A stretch of 64,000 bases of DNA from Pseudomonadota bacterium (lineage in GTDB: Bacteria; Pseudomonadota; Gammaproteobacteria; Xanthomonadales; SZUA-38): positions 1 to 64,000 of the forward strand of contig JBCCCR010000006.1 in the NCBI GenBank assembly GCA_039033415.1. The letters are read 5' to 3'. Positions within the stretch are counted from its first letter, which is position 1. Each line of letters begins with the position of its first letter. Positions 55,870 through 64,000 of the stretch are shown here, in pieces. A program made the position numbers and the translations under genes. Below the pieces are notes generated by a model. That model was not told where the DNA came from, did no database searches, and saw only the letters and a list, made by a program, of their open reading frames with translations.

Positions 55870-56808
55870 TCAGGCTGGCTCCCGCTCCGTCTCGGGCTCA
55901 CTGGCCGCGTCTTCGGGCGACGCGTCGGGCGTTTCGCTTGACTGGCTGCCTTCCGACTCAAACGGCATCAGGATGGCCAGCAGGCTTGCGATGTGGTCGC
56001 GCAGTTCCCGCCGATCCACAATCATGTCGACAGCACCATGCTCGAGCAGAAACTCGCTGCGCTGGAAACCTTCGGGCAGGGTTTCTCGGACAGTTTGCTC
56101 GATCACGCGCGGCCCGGCAAAGCCGATCAGCGCGCCGGGCTCAGCAATATTCACGTCACCCAACATGCCCAGGCTGGCGGATACGCCACCGGTGGTCGGA
56201 TGGGTCAGCACCGAAATGTACGGCAGGCCAGCGTTGGCCATCTTCCCCAAGACCGCGCTTGTTTTGGCCATCTGCATCAGCGATAGAAGGGACTCCTGCA
56301 TTCTGGCCCCACCCGTCGCGGAAAAATTGATCAACGGGCACGACTGGCTGATGGCCCGCTGAGCTGCCCGGGTAAAGCGCTCGCCCACGACCGAGCCCAT
56401 GGAGCCGCCCATAAACCGAAAATCGAAAGCGGTAGCGACCACCGGCCGACCCTTTATCGTGCCGGCCATCGCGACGAGAGCATCCTTTTCGCCGGTCGCT
56501 TTCTGCGCCTGGCTGATCCGGCTCCGATACGTCTTTTTATCGCGGAACTTCAGCGCATCTATCGGCTCGAGCTGGTCGGCAATCTCCTCGAGACCTTCCT
56601 CATCGAGGAAATTGAGCAGCCGGTTGCGGGCAACGATCGGCATATGGTGACCGCACTTCGAACAGACCATCTGGTCACGCTCAAGCTCCCGGGCATAGAG
56701 CGCAGCCCCGCACTGCTGACACTGCTGCCAGGTTCCCTCGGGTACCCGCTTTTTGCCGGCGCCTTCGGTGCGAATCCGCGAAGGCATCAGCTTCTTCAGC
56801 CAGCTCAT
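55870..56808 (-). CDS. accD: Acetyl-CoA carboxylase carboxyltransferase subunit beta
   Basis: A 312-residue subunit. The N-terminal zinc ribbon is [14 protein letters not shown] and [11 protein letters not shown] (four Cys). The crotonase-type core includes [40 protein letters not shown] and [20 protein letters not shown]. With AccA it transfers the carboxyl from biotin to acetyl-CoA. The C-terminal 30 residues are acidic and low complexity. ATG 56808 overlaps the trpA stop (ATGA). Confidence 0.95.
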   Translation of the reverse strand: MSWLKKLMPSRIRTEGAGKKRVPEGTWQQCQQCGAALYARELERDQMVCSKCGHHMPIVARNRLLNFLDEEGLEEIADQLEPIDALKFRDKKTYRSRISQAQKATGEKDALVAMAGTIKGRPVVATAFDFRFMGGSMGSVVGERFTRAAQRAISQSCPLINFSATGGARMQESLLSLMQMAKTSAVLGKMANAGLPYISVLTHPTTGGVSASLGMLGDVNIAEPGALIGFAGPRVIEQTVRETLPEGFQRSEFLLEHGAVDMIVDRRELRDHIASLLAILMPFESEGSQSSETPDASPEDAASEPETEREPA

Positions 56809-57683
56809 GAGGGTGCCCCTTCAGCGGCGCCGCGCACCGCGTCAGAAACGGGCGCCTGCGGCGCCTGGCTGTCGGTCTGACCGGTCAGCTCGCGAGCGAA
56901 ATTCTCCGCCACCGCGTTAGCCGCATCAGTCCCGGCATCGTGCATCGACTGCACCAACGCGCTGCCGACAACGACCGCATCAGCCACCCCGGCAAGGGCG
57001 GACACATCAGCGCGGGTTTTGACGCCAAAACCAACCGCCACCGGCAGGTCGGAGCGTTCCCGGATCGAGGCAACACGGCGGGCCACGTCGCTGGTGTCCA
57101 AATTGGCCGCGCCCGTAATGCCCTTGAGGGAAACGTAATAGATGAAGCCCCCCGCCGCTTCAGCGATGGCGCCTAGACGGGCCGCTGAGGTGGTGGGAGC
57201 CACCAGGAAGATCTGCTTCATGCCGAGCGGCGCTGAGTGATCGGTCACACAGCAACACTCTTCAGGCGGGAGGTCGACGATCAGCAGAGCGTCGACGCCG
57301 GCCTTCGATGCATCCTCGCAGAAGCGCTCGAATCCAAAGCGCTCGATAGGATTGAGATAACCCATCAACACCACCGGCGTGCGCTGGTCGCCGCTGCGAA
57401 ATTCTTCGACACAGCGAAGCACGTAAGACATATCCGCCCCGCGCGCCAGGGCCCGTTCACTGGCGGCCTGAATCACCGGCCCGTCCGCCATCGGATCGGA
57501 AAATGGCATGCCTAGCTCCAGCATCGATGCCCCGCCCCGCACCAGTGCGTGCATAGCCGGGACCGTGCTCTCAAGGCCCGGGTCGCCGGCGGTCAGAAAA
57601 CAGACGAGCTCCGGGTCGCCACCGTCACGGGCGGCAAATAGCGCGTCGATGCGATTGTCAGATGCGTTCGCTTCAATGGTCAT
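56805..57683 (-). CDS. trpA: Tryptophan synthase alpha chain
   Basis: A 292-residue TIM-barrel enzyme. [20 protein letters not shown] holds one catalytic acid, [13 protein letters not shown] the other. [13 protein letters not shown] and [17 protein letters not shown] are the phosphate-binding parts. It cleaves indole-3-glycerol phosphate and passes indole to TrpB. It overlaps trpB and accD by 4 nt. The C-terminal tail (residues 265-292) is longer than usual. Confidence 0.94.
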   Translation of the reverse strand: MTIEANASDNRIDALFAARDGGDPELVCFLTAGDPGLESTVPAMHALVRGGASMLELGMPFSDPMADGPVIQAASERALARGADMSYVLRCVEEFRSGDQRTPVVLMGYLNPIERFGFERFCEDASKAGVDALLIVDLPPEECCCVTDHSAPLGMKQIFLVAPTTSAARLGAIAEAAGGFIYYVSLKGITGAANLDTSDVARRVASIRERSDLPVAVGFGVKTRADVSALAGVADAVVVGSALVQSMHDAGTDAANAVAENFARELTGQTDSQAPQAPVSDAVRGAAEGAPS

Positions 57684-58888
57684 AGCGCCAGCCCCTCCAG
57701 AGCCGCAACGGTGTTCACGTCTTTATCGCCGCGCCCGGACAGGTTGACGAGAATGTACTGAGACGGCGACATGTCGGCGGCCATCTTTACCGCGTGCGCC
57801 AGGGCATGGCTGCTCTCCAGAGCTGGAATAATGCCCTCCACCCGACAGAGCTGGTGAAACGCCGCCATGGTTTCAGCGTCGGTGACCGATTCATACCGCG
57901 CCCGGCCGATGTCCTTCAGCCAGGCGTGCTCCGGCCCGACACCCGGGTAATCGAGCCCGGCCGAAACCGAATGGGTCTCGGTGATCTGGCCGTCCGGGCT
58001 ATCCAGAAGATAGGTTCGATTGCCGTGCAGCACGCCCACCTTGCCGGCACACAGCGAGGCCGCGTGCTGACCGGACTCGATGCCGCTGCCAGCCGCCTCA
58101 ACGCCGACCATCTGCACCGCCTTGTCTTCGATAAATGGGTGAAACAGCCCAATGGCATTTGATCCGCCGCCGACGCAGGCCACCAGCGCGTCCGGCAGCT
58201 GGCCGTATTCCTCGAGCATCTGGCGGCGAGCCTCCCGGCCGCAGACCGCGTTGAAGTCGCGAACAAGGAGCGGATACGGATGCGGGCCCGCGACCGTACC
58301 GATGACATAGAACGTGTCGTCAACGTTGGTCACCCAGTCGCGCAGCGCCTCGTTCAGCGCGTCTTTCAGCGTTTTGGAGCCGGATTCCACCGGCCGTACT
58401 TCGGCGCCCAGCAGCTTCATGCGGTAGACGTTGGGCGCCTGGCGTTCAATGTCGGTTGAACCCATGTAGACCACACACTCGAGGCCCAGGCGGGCGGCGA
58501 CGGTGGCGGACGCAACCCCGTGCTGACCCGCACCGGTTTCTGCAATAACCCGCGGCTTTCCCAACGCCTTGGCAAGGAGGGCCTGACCAACCGTGTTGTT
58601 AATCTTGTGAGCGCCGGTGTGGTTCAGGTCCTCGCGTTTTAGCAGGATCTGGGCGCCGCCGACCTGCTGACTCAAGCGTTCGGCGTGGTAAATGGGCGAC
58701 GGTCGGCCTACATAATGGGCCAGATCATGGTCCAGCCGCGCCTGAAATTCCGGATCGGTGCTGAGCCGCTGATAGGCATCGCGCAGATCGTCCAGCGCCG
58801 CCATCAGGGTTTCGGCCACGAAGCTGCCGCCGTAAGGTCCAAAATGGCCTTGCTGATCGGGCCAAACGTAAGGGGTCTCAGGCCTCAT
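57680..58888 (-). CDS. trpB: Tryptophan synthase beta chain
   Basis: A 402-residue PLP enzyme. [20 protein letters not shown] holds the PLP-binding Lys; [20 protein letters not shown] contains the catalytic Glu; [20 protein letters not shown] is the phosphate-binding loop. It condenses indole with serine. It overlaps trpF by 11 nt and trpA by 4 nt. Confidence 0.96.
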   Translation of the reverse strand: MRPETPYVWPDQQGHFGPYGGSFVAETLMAALDDLRDAYQRLSTDPEFQARLDHDLAHYVGRPSPIYHAERLSQQVGGAQILLKREDLNHTGAHKINNTVGQALLAKALGKPRVIAETGAGQHGVASATVAARLGLECVVYMGSTDIERQAPNVYRMKLLGAEVRPVESGSKTLKDALNEALRDWVTNVDDTFYVIGTVAGPHPYPLLVRDFNAVCGREARRQMLEEYGQLPDALVACVGGGSNAIGLFHPFIEDKAVQMVGVEAAGSGIESGQHAASLCAGKVGVLHGNRTYLLDSPDGQITETHSVSAGLDYPGVGPEHAWLKDIGRARYESVTDAETMAAFHQLCRVEGIIPALESSHALAHAVKMAADMSPSQYILVNLSGRGDKDVNTVAALEGLAL

Positions 58889-59501
58889 CTGCGCGTCGCA
58901 CCTGCTCTACAAAACTCGTCATCTTTGTCGGGTCCTTAATTCCCGGTTCGCTCTCTATGCCACTGCTGACGTCCACCGCCCACGGTCTTAGGCTGCGGAC
59001 GCAGGCGTTTACGTTGCCGGGCGTCAGGCCTCCGGCCAGTACCCAGCGTGACCCTCCACTATCGCCGGGAAAGCTAGCAGCGTCAATCGTCTGCCCTGTC
59101 CCGCCGAGCCTGCCCGGCAGGTGGCTGTCAATCAGCAGTTTGCAGGCATCGCCGTAGCGATCCATTTCCTGCGCCGCCACAGACTCGCTGAGGGCTTTCA
59201 CCCAGGGTCGCCCGAACGCCGCGCAGAACTCCGGTGACTCGGTGCCGTGAAACTGCAGGACGTCCGGATCGACCGCGTCGACGGCTTCCTGAACGTCGGA
59301 TCGGGTCGGATTCAGAAACAGGAGAACGCTCTTGACCGGAGGCGTCATAGCCGCCGCCAGCGCTCGTGCCTGGGGAAGAGAAACGCAGCGCGCGCTCTTG
59401 GGGACCAGCACCAGGCCGGCCGCGTCAATGCCGATACTGCATGCGTGCGCCAGATCTTCCTGACGAGTGAACCCGCAAAATTTGATGTGGGTCTTGGTCA
59501 T
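58878..59501 (-). CDS. trpF: Phosphoribosylanthranilate isomerase
   Basis: A 207-residue TIM-barrel protein. [20 protein letters not shown] holds the catalytic Cys, and [20 protein letters not shown] and [20 protein letters not shown] are the phosphate-binding loops with the catalytic Asp. It carries out the third step of tryptophan synthesis. ATG 59501 overlaps the truA stop. Confidence 0.94.
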   Translation of the reverse strand: MTKTHIKFCGFTRQEDLAHACSIGIDAAGLVLVPKSARCVSLPQARALAAAMTPPVKSVLLFLNPTRSDVQEAVDAVDPDVLQFHGTESPEFCAAFGRPWVKALSESVAAQEMDRYGDACKLLIDSHLPGRLGGTGQTIDAASFPGDSGGSRWVLAGGLTPGNVNACVRSLRPWAVDVSSGIESEPGIKDPTKMTSFVEQVRRADEA

Positions 59502-60262
59502 GACGGCAGCTCAAACGCCGCAGGGTACGTCACCATTTCCAGCGTCAGCCCGCACGCGGGCGCCGTCGGCCCGGCGATGGTTCGATCCCGGGACGCCAGC
59601 AGCTCGCCGATCCAGCTCGGCGGTTTTTCGCCGCGGCCAACCACCAGCAGGGAGCCGGCTATGTTTCTCACCATGTGGTGCAGGAAGGCGTTCCCTTCCA
59701 CCTCGATCGTTACCGTGTCGCCAATCTTGGACACCGTTATGTGATGGATGCGTCGAACGCCGTGCCGGGCCTGGCAGGCGGCTGCGCGAAACGCACTGAA
59801 ATCATGTTCACCCACCAAAGCCTGCGCGCCCTGGTGCATCGCCTCAGCCTTGAGGGTCCGTGCCTCCCAGGTGTGAGTCAGTCGGTCGAGTGCGGGCCGC
59901 ACCGGGCGATTGACGATGCGGTACGCATAGCGCCGGGCGCTGGCGGAGAACCGCGCGTTGAAGTCGCTGGAGACGGGGATTGCCCAGATGATCCTGAGAT
60001 CCTCTGGAAGATGGGTGTTGGTGCCCAGCACCCAGGAGCGCATCGGACGATCGGTTGGTGGGTCAAAGTGGGCAACTTGGCAGGCGGCATGCACGCCGCT
60101 GTCGGTGCGACCGGCCCCGATCACCGACACCGGGCCGTCAGCAACCTGTGCGAGAGCGCGTTCCAGCTCTGACTGGACCGTGGGGGTTTGAGCCTGGGTT
60201 TGCCAACCCAAAAACCGGGTGCCGTCGTACTCGACACCCAAGGCGATTCGAGCGGCGTTCAC
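59498..60262 (-). CDS. truA: tRNA pseudouridine(38-40) synthase
   Basis: A 254-residue pseudouridine synthase. VIGAGRTDSGVHAACQVAHF holds the catalytic Asp; LGVEYDGTRFLGWQTQAQTP and EVEGNAFLHHMVRNIAGSLL are the other conserved parts. It modifies positions 38-40 of tRNA anticodon arms. The start is GTG 60262. It is between fimV and trpF, as in Pseudomonas-type order. Confidence 0.94.
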   Translation of the reverse strand: MNAARIALGVEYDGTRFLGWQTQAQTPTVQSELERALAQVADGPVSVIGAGRTDSGVHAACQVAHFDPPTDRPMRSWVLGTNTHLPEDLRIIWAIPVSSDFNARFSASARRYAYRIVNRPVRPALDRLTHTWEARTLKAEAMHQGAQALVGEHDFSAFRAAACQARHGVRRIHHITVSKIGDTVTIEVEGNAFLHHMVRNIAGSLLVVGRGEKPPSWIGELLASRDRTIAGPTAPACGLTLEMVTYPAAFELPS

Positions 60263-60319
60263 CGGCTTGGCCGGATCACGTGCCGACAGAACGCCGGCAT
60301 CACACAGACCACTTCGAAA

Positions 60320-62980
60320 CTAGCTGAGGTTATCGAGCAACCCCTGCGCTTCCTCTTTCTGACTATCGCTGCCTTCGGCCATGACCTCTTCCAGCATGCC
60401 CTTGGCGCCTTCCGGGTCACCCATGTCGATGTAAGCTTTTGCGAGATCCAGCTTGGTGCCAACCGAATCGTCATCACCAAACAGCTCGTCGCTGTCCAGA
60501 TCGAGGTCATCGAGCCCCAGGTCCCCCAGGTCTTCATCCGCAGCTTCAAGCTCAGCCAGCGTATCGCCCGCGTCGTCCACGGTTCCGAGGTCGATTTCAG
60601 CCGTATCCTCAATCGCGCCGCCCGCCGCAACGGCCGCTTCCGCTACTTCGTCGGTGACCGACTGAAGCTCAAACTCGGTGTCTTCCTCAGCGCCCGCGCT
60701 CGCCGTGTTGTCATCGGCCAGAGGCTCATCGCCTAGGTCGAGCCCCTCGCCATCGAGATCAAAGTCCAGGTCGAGGTCATCGCCTGCGTCGTCGTCCGCC
60801 AGCTCAGCGACCGGCTCTGCGTCATCCAGCCCCAGATCCAGATCGTCGCCGCTGTCGGCATCAGCCGCCGGCACTGTTTCGGCGCCGATATCGAGCGACA
60901 GGTCGTCATCCGCATCGTCGACGCCGTCCAGATCAAAATCCAGTCCGCCGTCGTCGTCACCGCCGCTTTCCGCGACGTCAAACTCCAGGTCGGGTTCATC
61001 GAGCGACACCGTCGGCATATCCAGCTCCTCATCAGCGGCCGCCTCAGCCTCCCCGAACAGACCGCTTTCCGGCGCCAGGGTCGCGCCCATGGCACGTACT
61101 TCCATCCACGCAGGGTGAGTCGTTCCGCCGACGCCATCCAACATCGCCTGCGAGGCCTGCACAAACCGGTCCTTGTCCTCCGCGGCGTAAAGTGCCCGAA
61201 GATACGCCAGGTGTGCCTGTGGGCTGTCCGGTTCTTCGCCGGCAGCCGCCTGCAGATCATCCAGGGACGGTGCGTCGAGTTCGACCACGGCAGCGTCGGT
61301 TTCGACGACCGGCAGCTCACTGGTTTCGGGCTCTTGGGCGGTTGCAATGCGATCCACCAGAGAAGCTCCGCCGAGGTCGCCCTCATCATCTTTACCCCGC
61401 CTTGACAGCACGAGGCCGCCGACGCCCAGCAATACGAGAAGCCCCGCACCGCCGAGCACCATGGGGTTCTTGGCTAGCGCCAGTGCTTTGTCCGCCATCG
61501 ATTCTTCGGCAGGTGCGCTGGTCGCCGGCGGAGGGGTCGGGGTTTCGGCCTCGGTTGCCTCCGAGTCGTCTGCCTCCGTGCTGTCTGCCGCGGCAGCTTC
61601 CTGATCCAAAGCCGCCAGCTCCTGGTCGAGGCTCGCGCCGTCCTCAGCGCCGGCGTCGGAGGAAGATCCGGCGTCCGCCATGCTGTCGTCCATCGCGTCA
61701 TCCATGGCGTTGACGCCGCTATCCACAGCTCCCATGGCCTCGTCGACCATCGGATCCGCTGCCGTGCCCAGGTCTGCAACCGCCTGGCCGGTTAGCTCAA
61801 TTTGGTTTTGCAGATCAGCAAGATCGGCATCCTTGAGGGTGATTGTGCGCTCATAGGTACTGATCAGGCGCTCCAGATCGGCGATGCGCGAACGCATCTC
61901 CTCATTTTCCTGGTTGGTGCTGATGAGATCTTCGCGGGAACGGGCGAGGTCATCGCGCAGCTCAGCCAGCTGCGCCCGATTGGCTGCGTCGGAGCCGGAC
62001 TGCCCGGACCCCGTATCGCTGGCGTCGTCACTGGAGCCGCTCGGCGGGACCAGTTCGAGACGAGTTTGCGGGTCCGCAGCCGGCGCTGGGGTCGGGCTAA
62101 CGTAGTCAGCGGTCGCCGCCGACTCAGACACGACCGGCGTGCTGCTGGAGACGTTCTGGCGGTAGCTTTCCCAGGCTTGGTTTTGGGTCCGTACGCTGGA
62201 CAGCGCCTGGGCAACGCTTTGCGAGCTCAGATCGGCGGAATCCGGCATCCGCAGGATTGCGCCTTTTTTGAGCGCGTTGATATTGTCCTGATAGAAGGCA
62301 TCCGGGTTTAGCCGGTACAGCGCCATCATCATCTGATTGATCGTAATGTCACCGGACGAGCGGTAGTCGCGAGCGATTTCCCACAGGGTGTCGCCCCCCT
62401 CCACCTCGTAGGTACCGCCAGCCAAAGACCCCGCCCGGGAACCGGTGCTCGAGCTGCTGCTGGTCGACGGGGCGGGCCGCACGCGATCGGCGGTTGCCGG
62501 CGCTGGTGCGTCCATGGCCGTCGGTCGAGGTGCCGTCTCGCGGGGCTGAGGCGCGGCGGAGCTGACCTCGGCAGCACCGGCCGAAACCGGCGGGTCCAGC
62601 AGCACGACGTATTCGCGCAGCAACCGACCGTTCGGCCAGTTCACTTCGATCAAAAAGTCCACAAAAGGATCGGTCACCGGCTCGTCTGACGTCACGGCGA
62701 TCACGTAGCGGCCTGCCGAGTCAGCCTGCACGGTGAAGGTCAGGTCGACCAGCAGCGCGGCCGCGTCGAGACCCACGCGTTCGAAATCTTCGGGCGCAGC
62801 GAGGCTGACCTCGGTAGACTCGGGCTCGGTGACGTCGTCATAGAGGAGCGCAATCTCGGCCTCGAGCGGCTGATTGAGCTTGGAGCCGACCTGTATTTCG
62901 CCCAGCCCCAGCGACCATGCTGCAAACGGCACCATCCCGACCGCCAGCACCGCCATCTTCCTGATTAGGCTGCTATTCAT
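60320..62980 (-). CDS. fimV: FimV-like peptidoglycan-binding pilus assembly protein
   Basis: An 886-residue protein. MNSSLIRKMAVLAVGMVPFA begins a signal peptide, followed by the FimV N-terminal domain with LGLGEIQVGSKLNQPLEAEI. A LysM domain (about 180-250, YEVEGGDTLWEIARDY) binds peptidoglycan. A coiled coil (about 340-400), one transmembrane helix (about 510-530, LGGAGLLVLLGVGGLVLSRR), a long Asp/Glu-rich stretch and a C-terminal TPR-like FimV motif (DLAKAYIDMGDPEGAKGMLE) follow. It helps type IV pilus secretin assembly and cell-pole organisation. ATG 62980 is preferred (GGGGGA upstream); one at 62995 would add five residues. Confidence 0.93.
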   Translation of the reverse strand: MNSSLIRKMAVLAVGMVPFAAWSLGLGEIQVGSKLNQPLEAEIALLYDDVTEPESTEVSLAAPEDFERVGLDAAALLVDLTFTVQADSAGRYVIAVTSDEPVTDPFVDFLIEVNWPNGRLLREYVVLLDPPVSAGAAEVSSAAPQPRETAPRPTAMDAPAPATADRVRPAPSTSSSSSTGSRAGSLAGGTYEVEGGDTLWEIARDYRSSGDITINQMMMALYRLNPDAFYQDNINALKKGAILRMPDSADLSSQSVAQALSSVRTQNQAWESYRQNVSSSTPVVSESAATADYVSPTPAPAADPQTRLELVPPSGSSDDASDTGSGQSGSDAANRAQLAELRDDLARSREDLISTNQENEEMRSRIADLERLISTYERTITLKDADLADLQNQIELTGQAVADLGTAADPMVDEAMGAVDSGVNAMDDAMDDSMADAGSSSDAGAEDGASLDQELAALDQEAAAADSTEADDSEATEAETPTPPPATSAPAEESMADKALALAKNPMVLGGAGLLVLLGVGGLVLSRRGKDDEGDLGGASLVDRIATAQEPETSELPVVETDAAVVELDAPSLDDLQAAAGEEPDSPQAHLAYLRALYAAEDKDRFVQASQAMLDGVGGTTHPAWMEVRAMGATLAPESGLFGEAEAAADEELDMPTVSLDEPDLEFDVAESGGDDDGGLDFDLDGVDDADDDLSLDIGAETVPAADADSGDDLDLGLDDAEPVAELADDDAGDDLDLDFDLDGEGLDLGDEPLADDNTASAGAEEDTEFELQSVTDEVAEAAVAAGGAIEDTAEIDLGTVDDAGDTLAELEAADEDLGDLGLDDLDLDSDELFGDDDSVGTKLDLAKAYIDMGDPEGAKGMLEEVMAEGSDSQKEEAQGLLDNLS

Positions 62981-63074
62981 TACCGCATCCCCCATACATC
63001 AAATTCAGCACTACTATTAATATGTTACGTAGCACTATTTAGATTAGACATGATAAGCCGGCCTCAACTATAGA

Positions 63075-64000
63075 TTATAAATGACTTTTTACCAATAGCT
63101 CCGCCAACTGGACGCTGTTCAGCGCCGCGCCTTTTCTCACGTTATCCGACACCACCCACAGATCGATTCCGTTCGGATGGGTGAGGTCCCGGCGAATCCT
63201 GCCGACAAACACCGGATCGGTGCCGTCCGCATGGGTTGCCGGCGTCGGATAACCTCCAGCCTCCCGACCGTCCATCAGGACCACGCCCGGCGCTTCCGCC
63301 AGCAGCCCGCGCACGGTATCCAGATCGATCGGTTCCCGGGTTTCCAGATGCACGGCTTCCGCGTGCCCATAAAATACCGGCACTCGAACCGCCGTCGGAT
63401 TCACGCCGATGTCCGGATCCTCCAGGATCTTGCGGGTCTCCCAAACAAGCTTCATCTCTTCGCGCGTGTAGCCGTTGTCCTGGAAGCTGTCGATGTGCGG
63501 CACAACGTTATAGGCGATCTGGTCGCCGAATTTCCGCGGCGTGACGGGTTCACCGGCCGCAAGCTGCGCCGCTTGTTCCCGGAGCTCATCGATACCCTGC
63601 TGACCCGCGCCCGAAACGCTCTGGTAGGTGGCGATGTTAATGCGCCTGATACCCGCCGCCCGTTGGATCGGGGCGAGCGCGACCATCAGCTGCATAGTGG
63701 AACAGTTCGGGTTCGCCACGATATTGCGCTGGCGATACCCGGCCAGGGCGTGCGGATTAACCTCGGCCACCACCAACGGCACGTCGTCGTGCAGGCGAAA
63801 CTCCGACGTGTTGTCCACCACCACGCAGCCGGCCTGCGCAGCCACCGGTGCGAAGCGAGCGGACACCGACCCACCGGCGGAAAACAGCGCCAGCTGAGTG
63901 GTGGAAAAATCGTAGTCTTCCAGCACCTGAACCGGTATCTCCTGACCCCGAAAACGGATGGTGGTGCCCGCGCTGCGGGCGCTGGCCAACGGCACGAGAC
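63075..64000 (-). CDS. asd: Aspartate-semialdehyde dehydrogenase, N-terminus cut by window edge
   Basis: The frame is open to the right window edge, so about 40 N-terminal residues are outside. The visible part begins LVPLASARSAGTTIRF. The catalytic Cys is in NPNCSTMQLMVALAPIQRAA. LFSAGGSVSARFAPVAAQAG, VVDNTSEFRLHDDVPLVVAE and VRVPVFYGHAEAVHLETREP are conserved Asd segments, with the catalytic His in the last. It reduces aspartyl phosphate to the semialdehyde for lysine, threonine, methionine and peptidoglycan precursors. It precedes fimV, as in many gammaproteobacteria. Confidence 0.94.
   Translation of the reverse strand, partial: LVPLASARSAGTTIRFRGQEIPVQVLEDYDFSTTQLALFSAGGSVSARFAPVAAQAGCVVVDNTSEFRLHDDVPLVVAEVNPHALAGYRQRNIVANPNCSTMQLMVALAPIQRAAGIRRINIATYQSVSGAGQQGIDELREQAAQLAAGEPVTPRKFGDQIAYNVVPHIDSFQDNGYTREEMKLVWETRKILEDPDIGVNPTAVRVPVFYGHAEAVHLETREPIDLDTVRGLLAEAPGVVLMDGREAGGYPTPATHADGTDPVFVGRIRRDLTHPNGIDLWVVSDNVRKGAALNSVQLAELLVKSHL

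Overview
The window looks like chromosome of a GC-rich Gammaproteobacterium. Three housekeeping blocks support this: purF-cvpA-SPOR-folC-accD-trpA-trpB-trpF-truA-fimV-asd (read leftward), sucA-sucB-lpd, and gyrA. A standalone PilH-like regulator and FimV suggest type IV pili. The EPS-type MarR regulator, IPTL-CTERM protein and RfaH-like factor fit the Xanthomonadales/Chromatiales side of the class, but I cannot name a genus. No tRNA, rRNA, insertion sequence, integrase or CRISPR array was seen.

Layout. (1) 1-13,904, minus strand: one tightly packed exopolysaccharide (EPS) operon with an EPS-associated MarR regulator, an asparagine synthetase, eight glycosyltransferases (the last cut by the window edge), a PglK-like ABC exporter and a Wzy-like polymerase. 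Most junctions are 4-nt stop/start overlaps. Just upstream lies an exact 12-nt ops element (13,931-13,942), and before it an RfaH/NusG-like gene (13,990-14,499). Together they look like a self-contained antitermination switch. (2) 14,714-18,043, minus: ugd, a UDP-glucuronate decarboxylase and galE, which supply UDP-GlcA, UDP-xylose and UDP-galactose. (3) 18,101-22,776, plus, divergent from ugd: a compact lasso-peptide locus of nucleotidyltransferase, lasso cyclase (C), a 51-residue precursor (A), an HprK-like kinase (K), leader peptidase (B2) and PqqD-like recognition element (B1). The precursor has the YxxPxLxxxG leader motif, Thr at -2, and a predicted 17-residue core with an 8-residue Gly1-Glu8 ring.

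(4) 22,823-29,749: an FKBP isomerase; a GntR/YtrA-type regulator with a small membrane protein and an ABC-2 transporter behind a palindromic promoter; purB; the ribosomal oxygenase roxA; a GNAT protein. (5) 29,825-36,457: the 2-oxoglutarate dehydrogenase complex plus an AcuI/YhdH-type reductase. (6) 36,537-42,029: pilH, a peroxiredoxin, gyrA (minus), a periplasmic cyclophilin and lpxH. (7) 42,176-44,870, minus: three secreted proteins, one with a dockerin-type calcium repeat pair, one cohesin-like, and one cohesin-like with an IPTL-CTERM anchor. (8) 45,098-49,950: a second small glycan locus (GT2, DUF2304, GT4) and two poorly characterised membrane proteins. (9) 50,019 to the end: icd and the purF-to-asd housekeeping run.

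The accessory systems most worth attention are the lasso-peptide locus, whose precursor gene is very short; the RfaH-ops pair controlling the EPS operon; and the cohesin/dockerin/IPTL-CTERM trio. Family assignments come from motifs and protein sequence read by eye. No database search was run.
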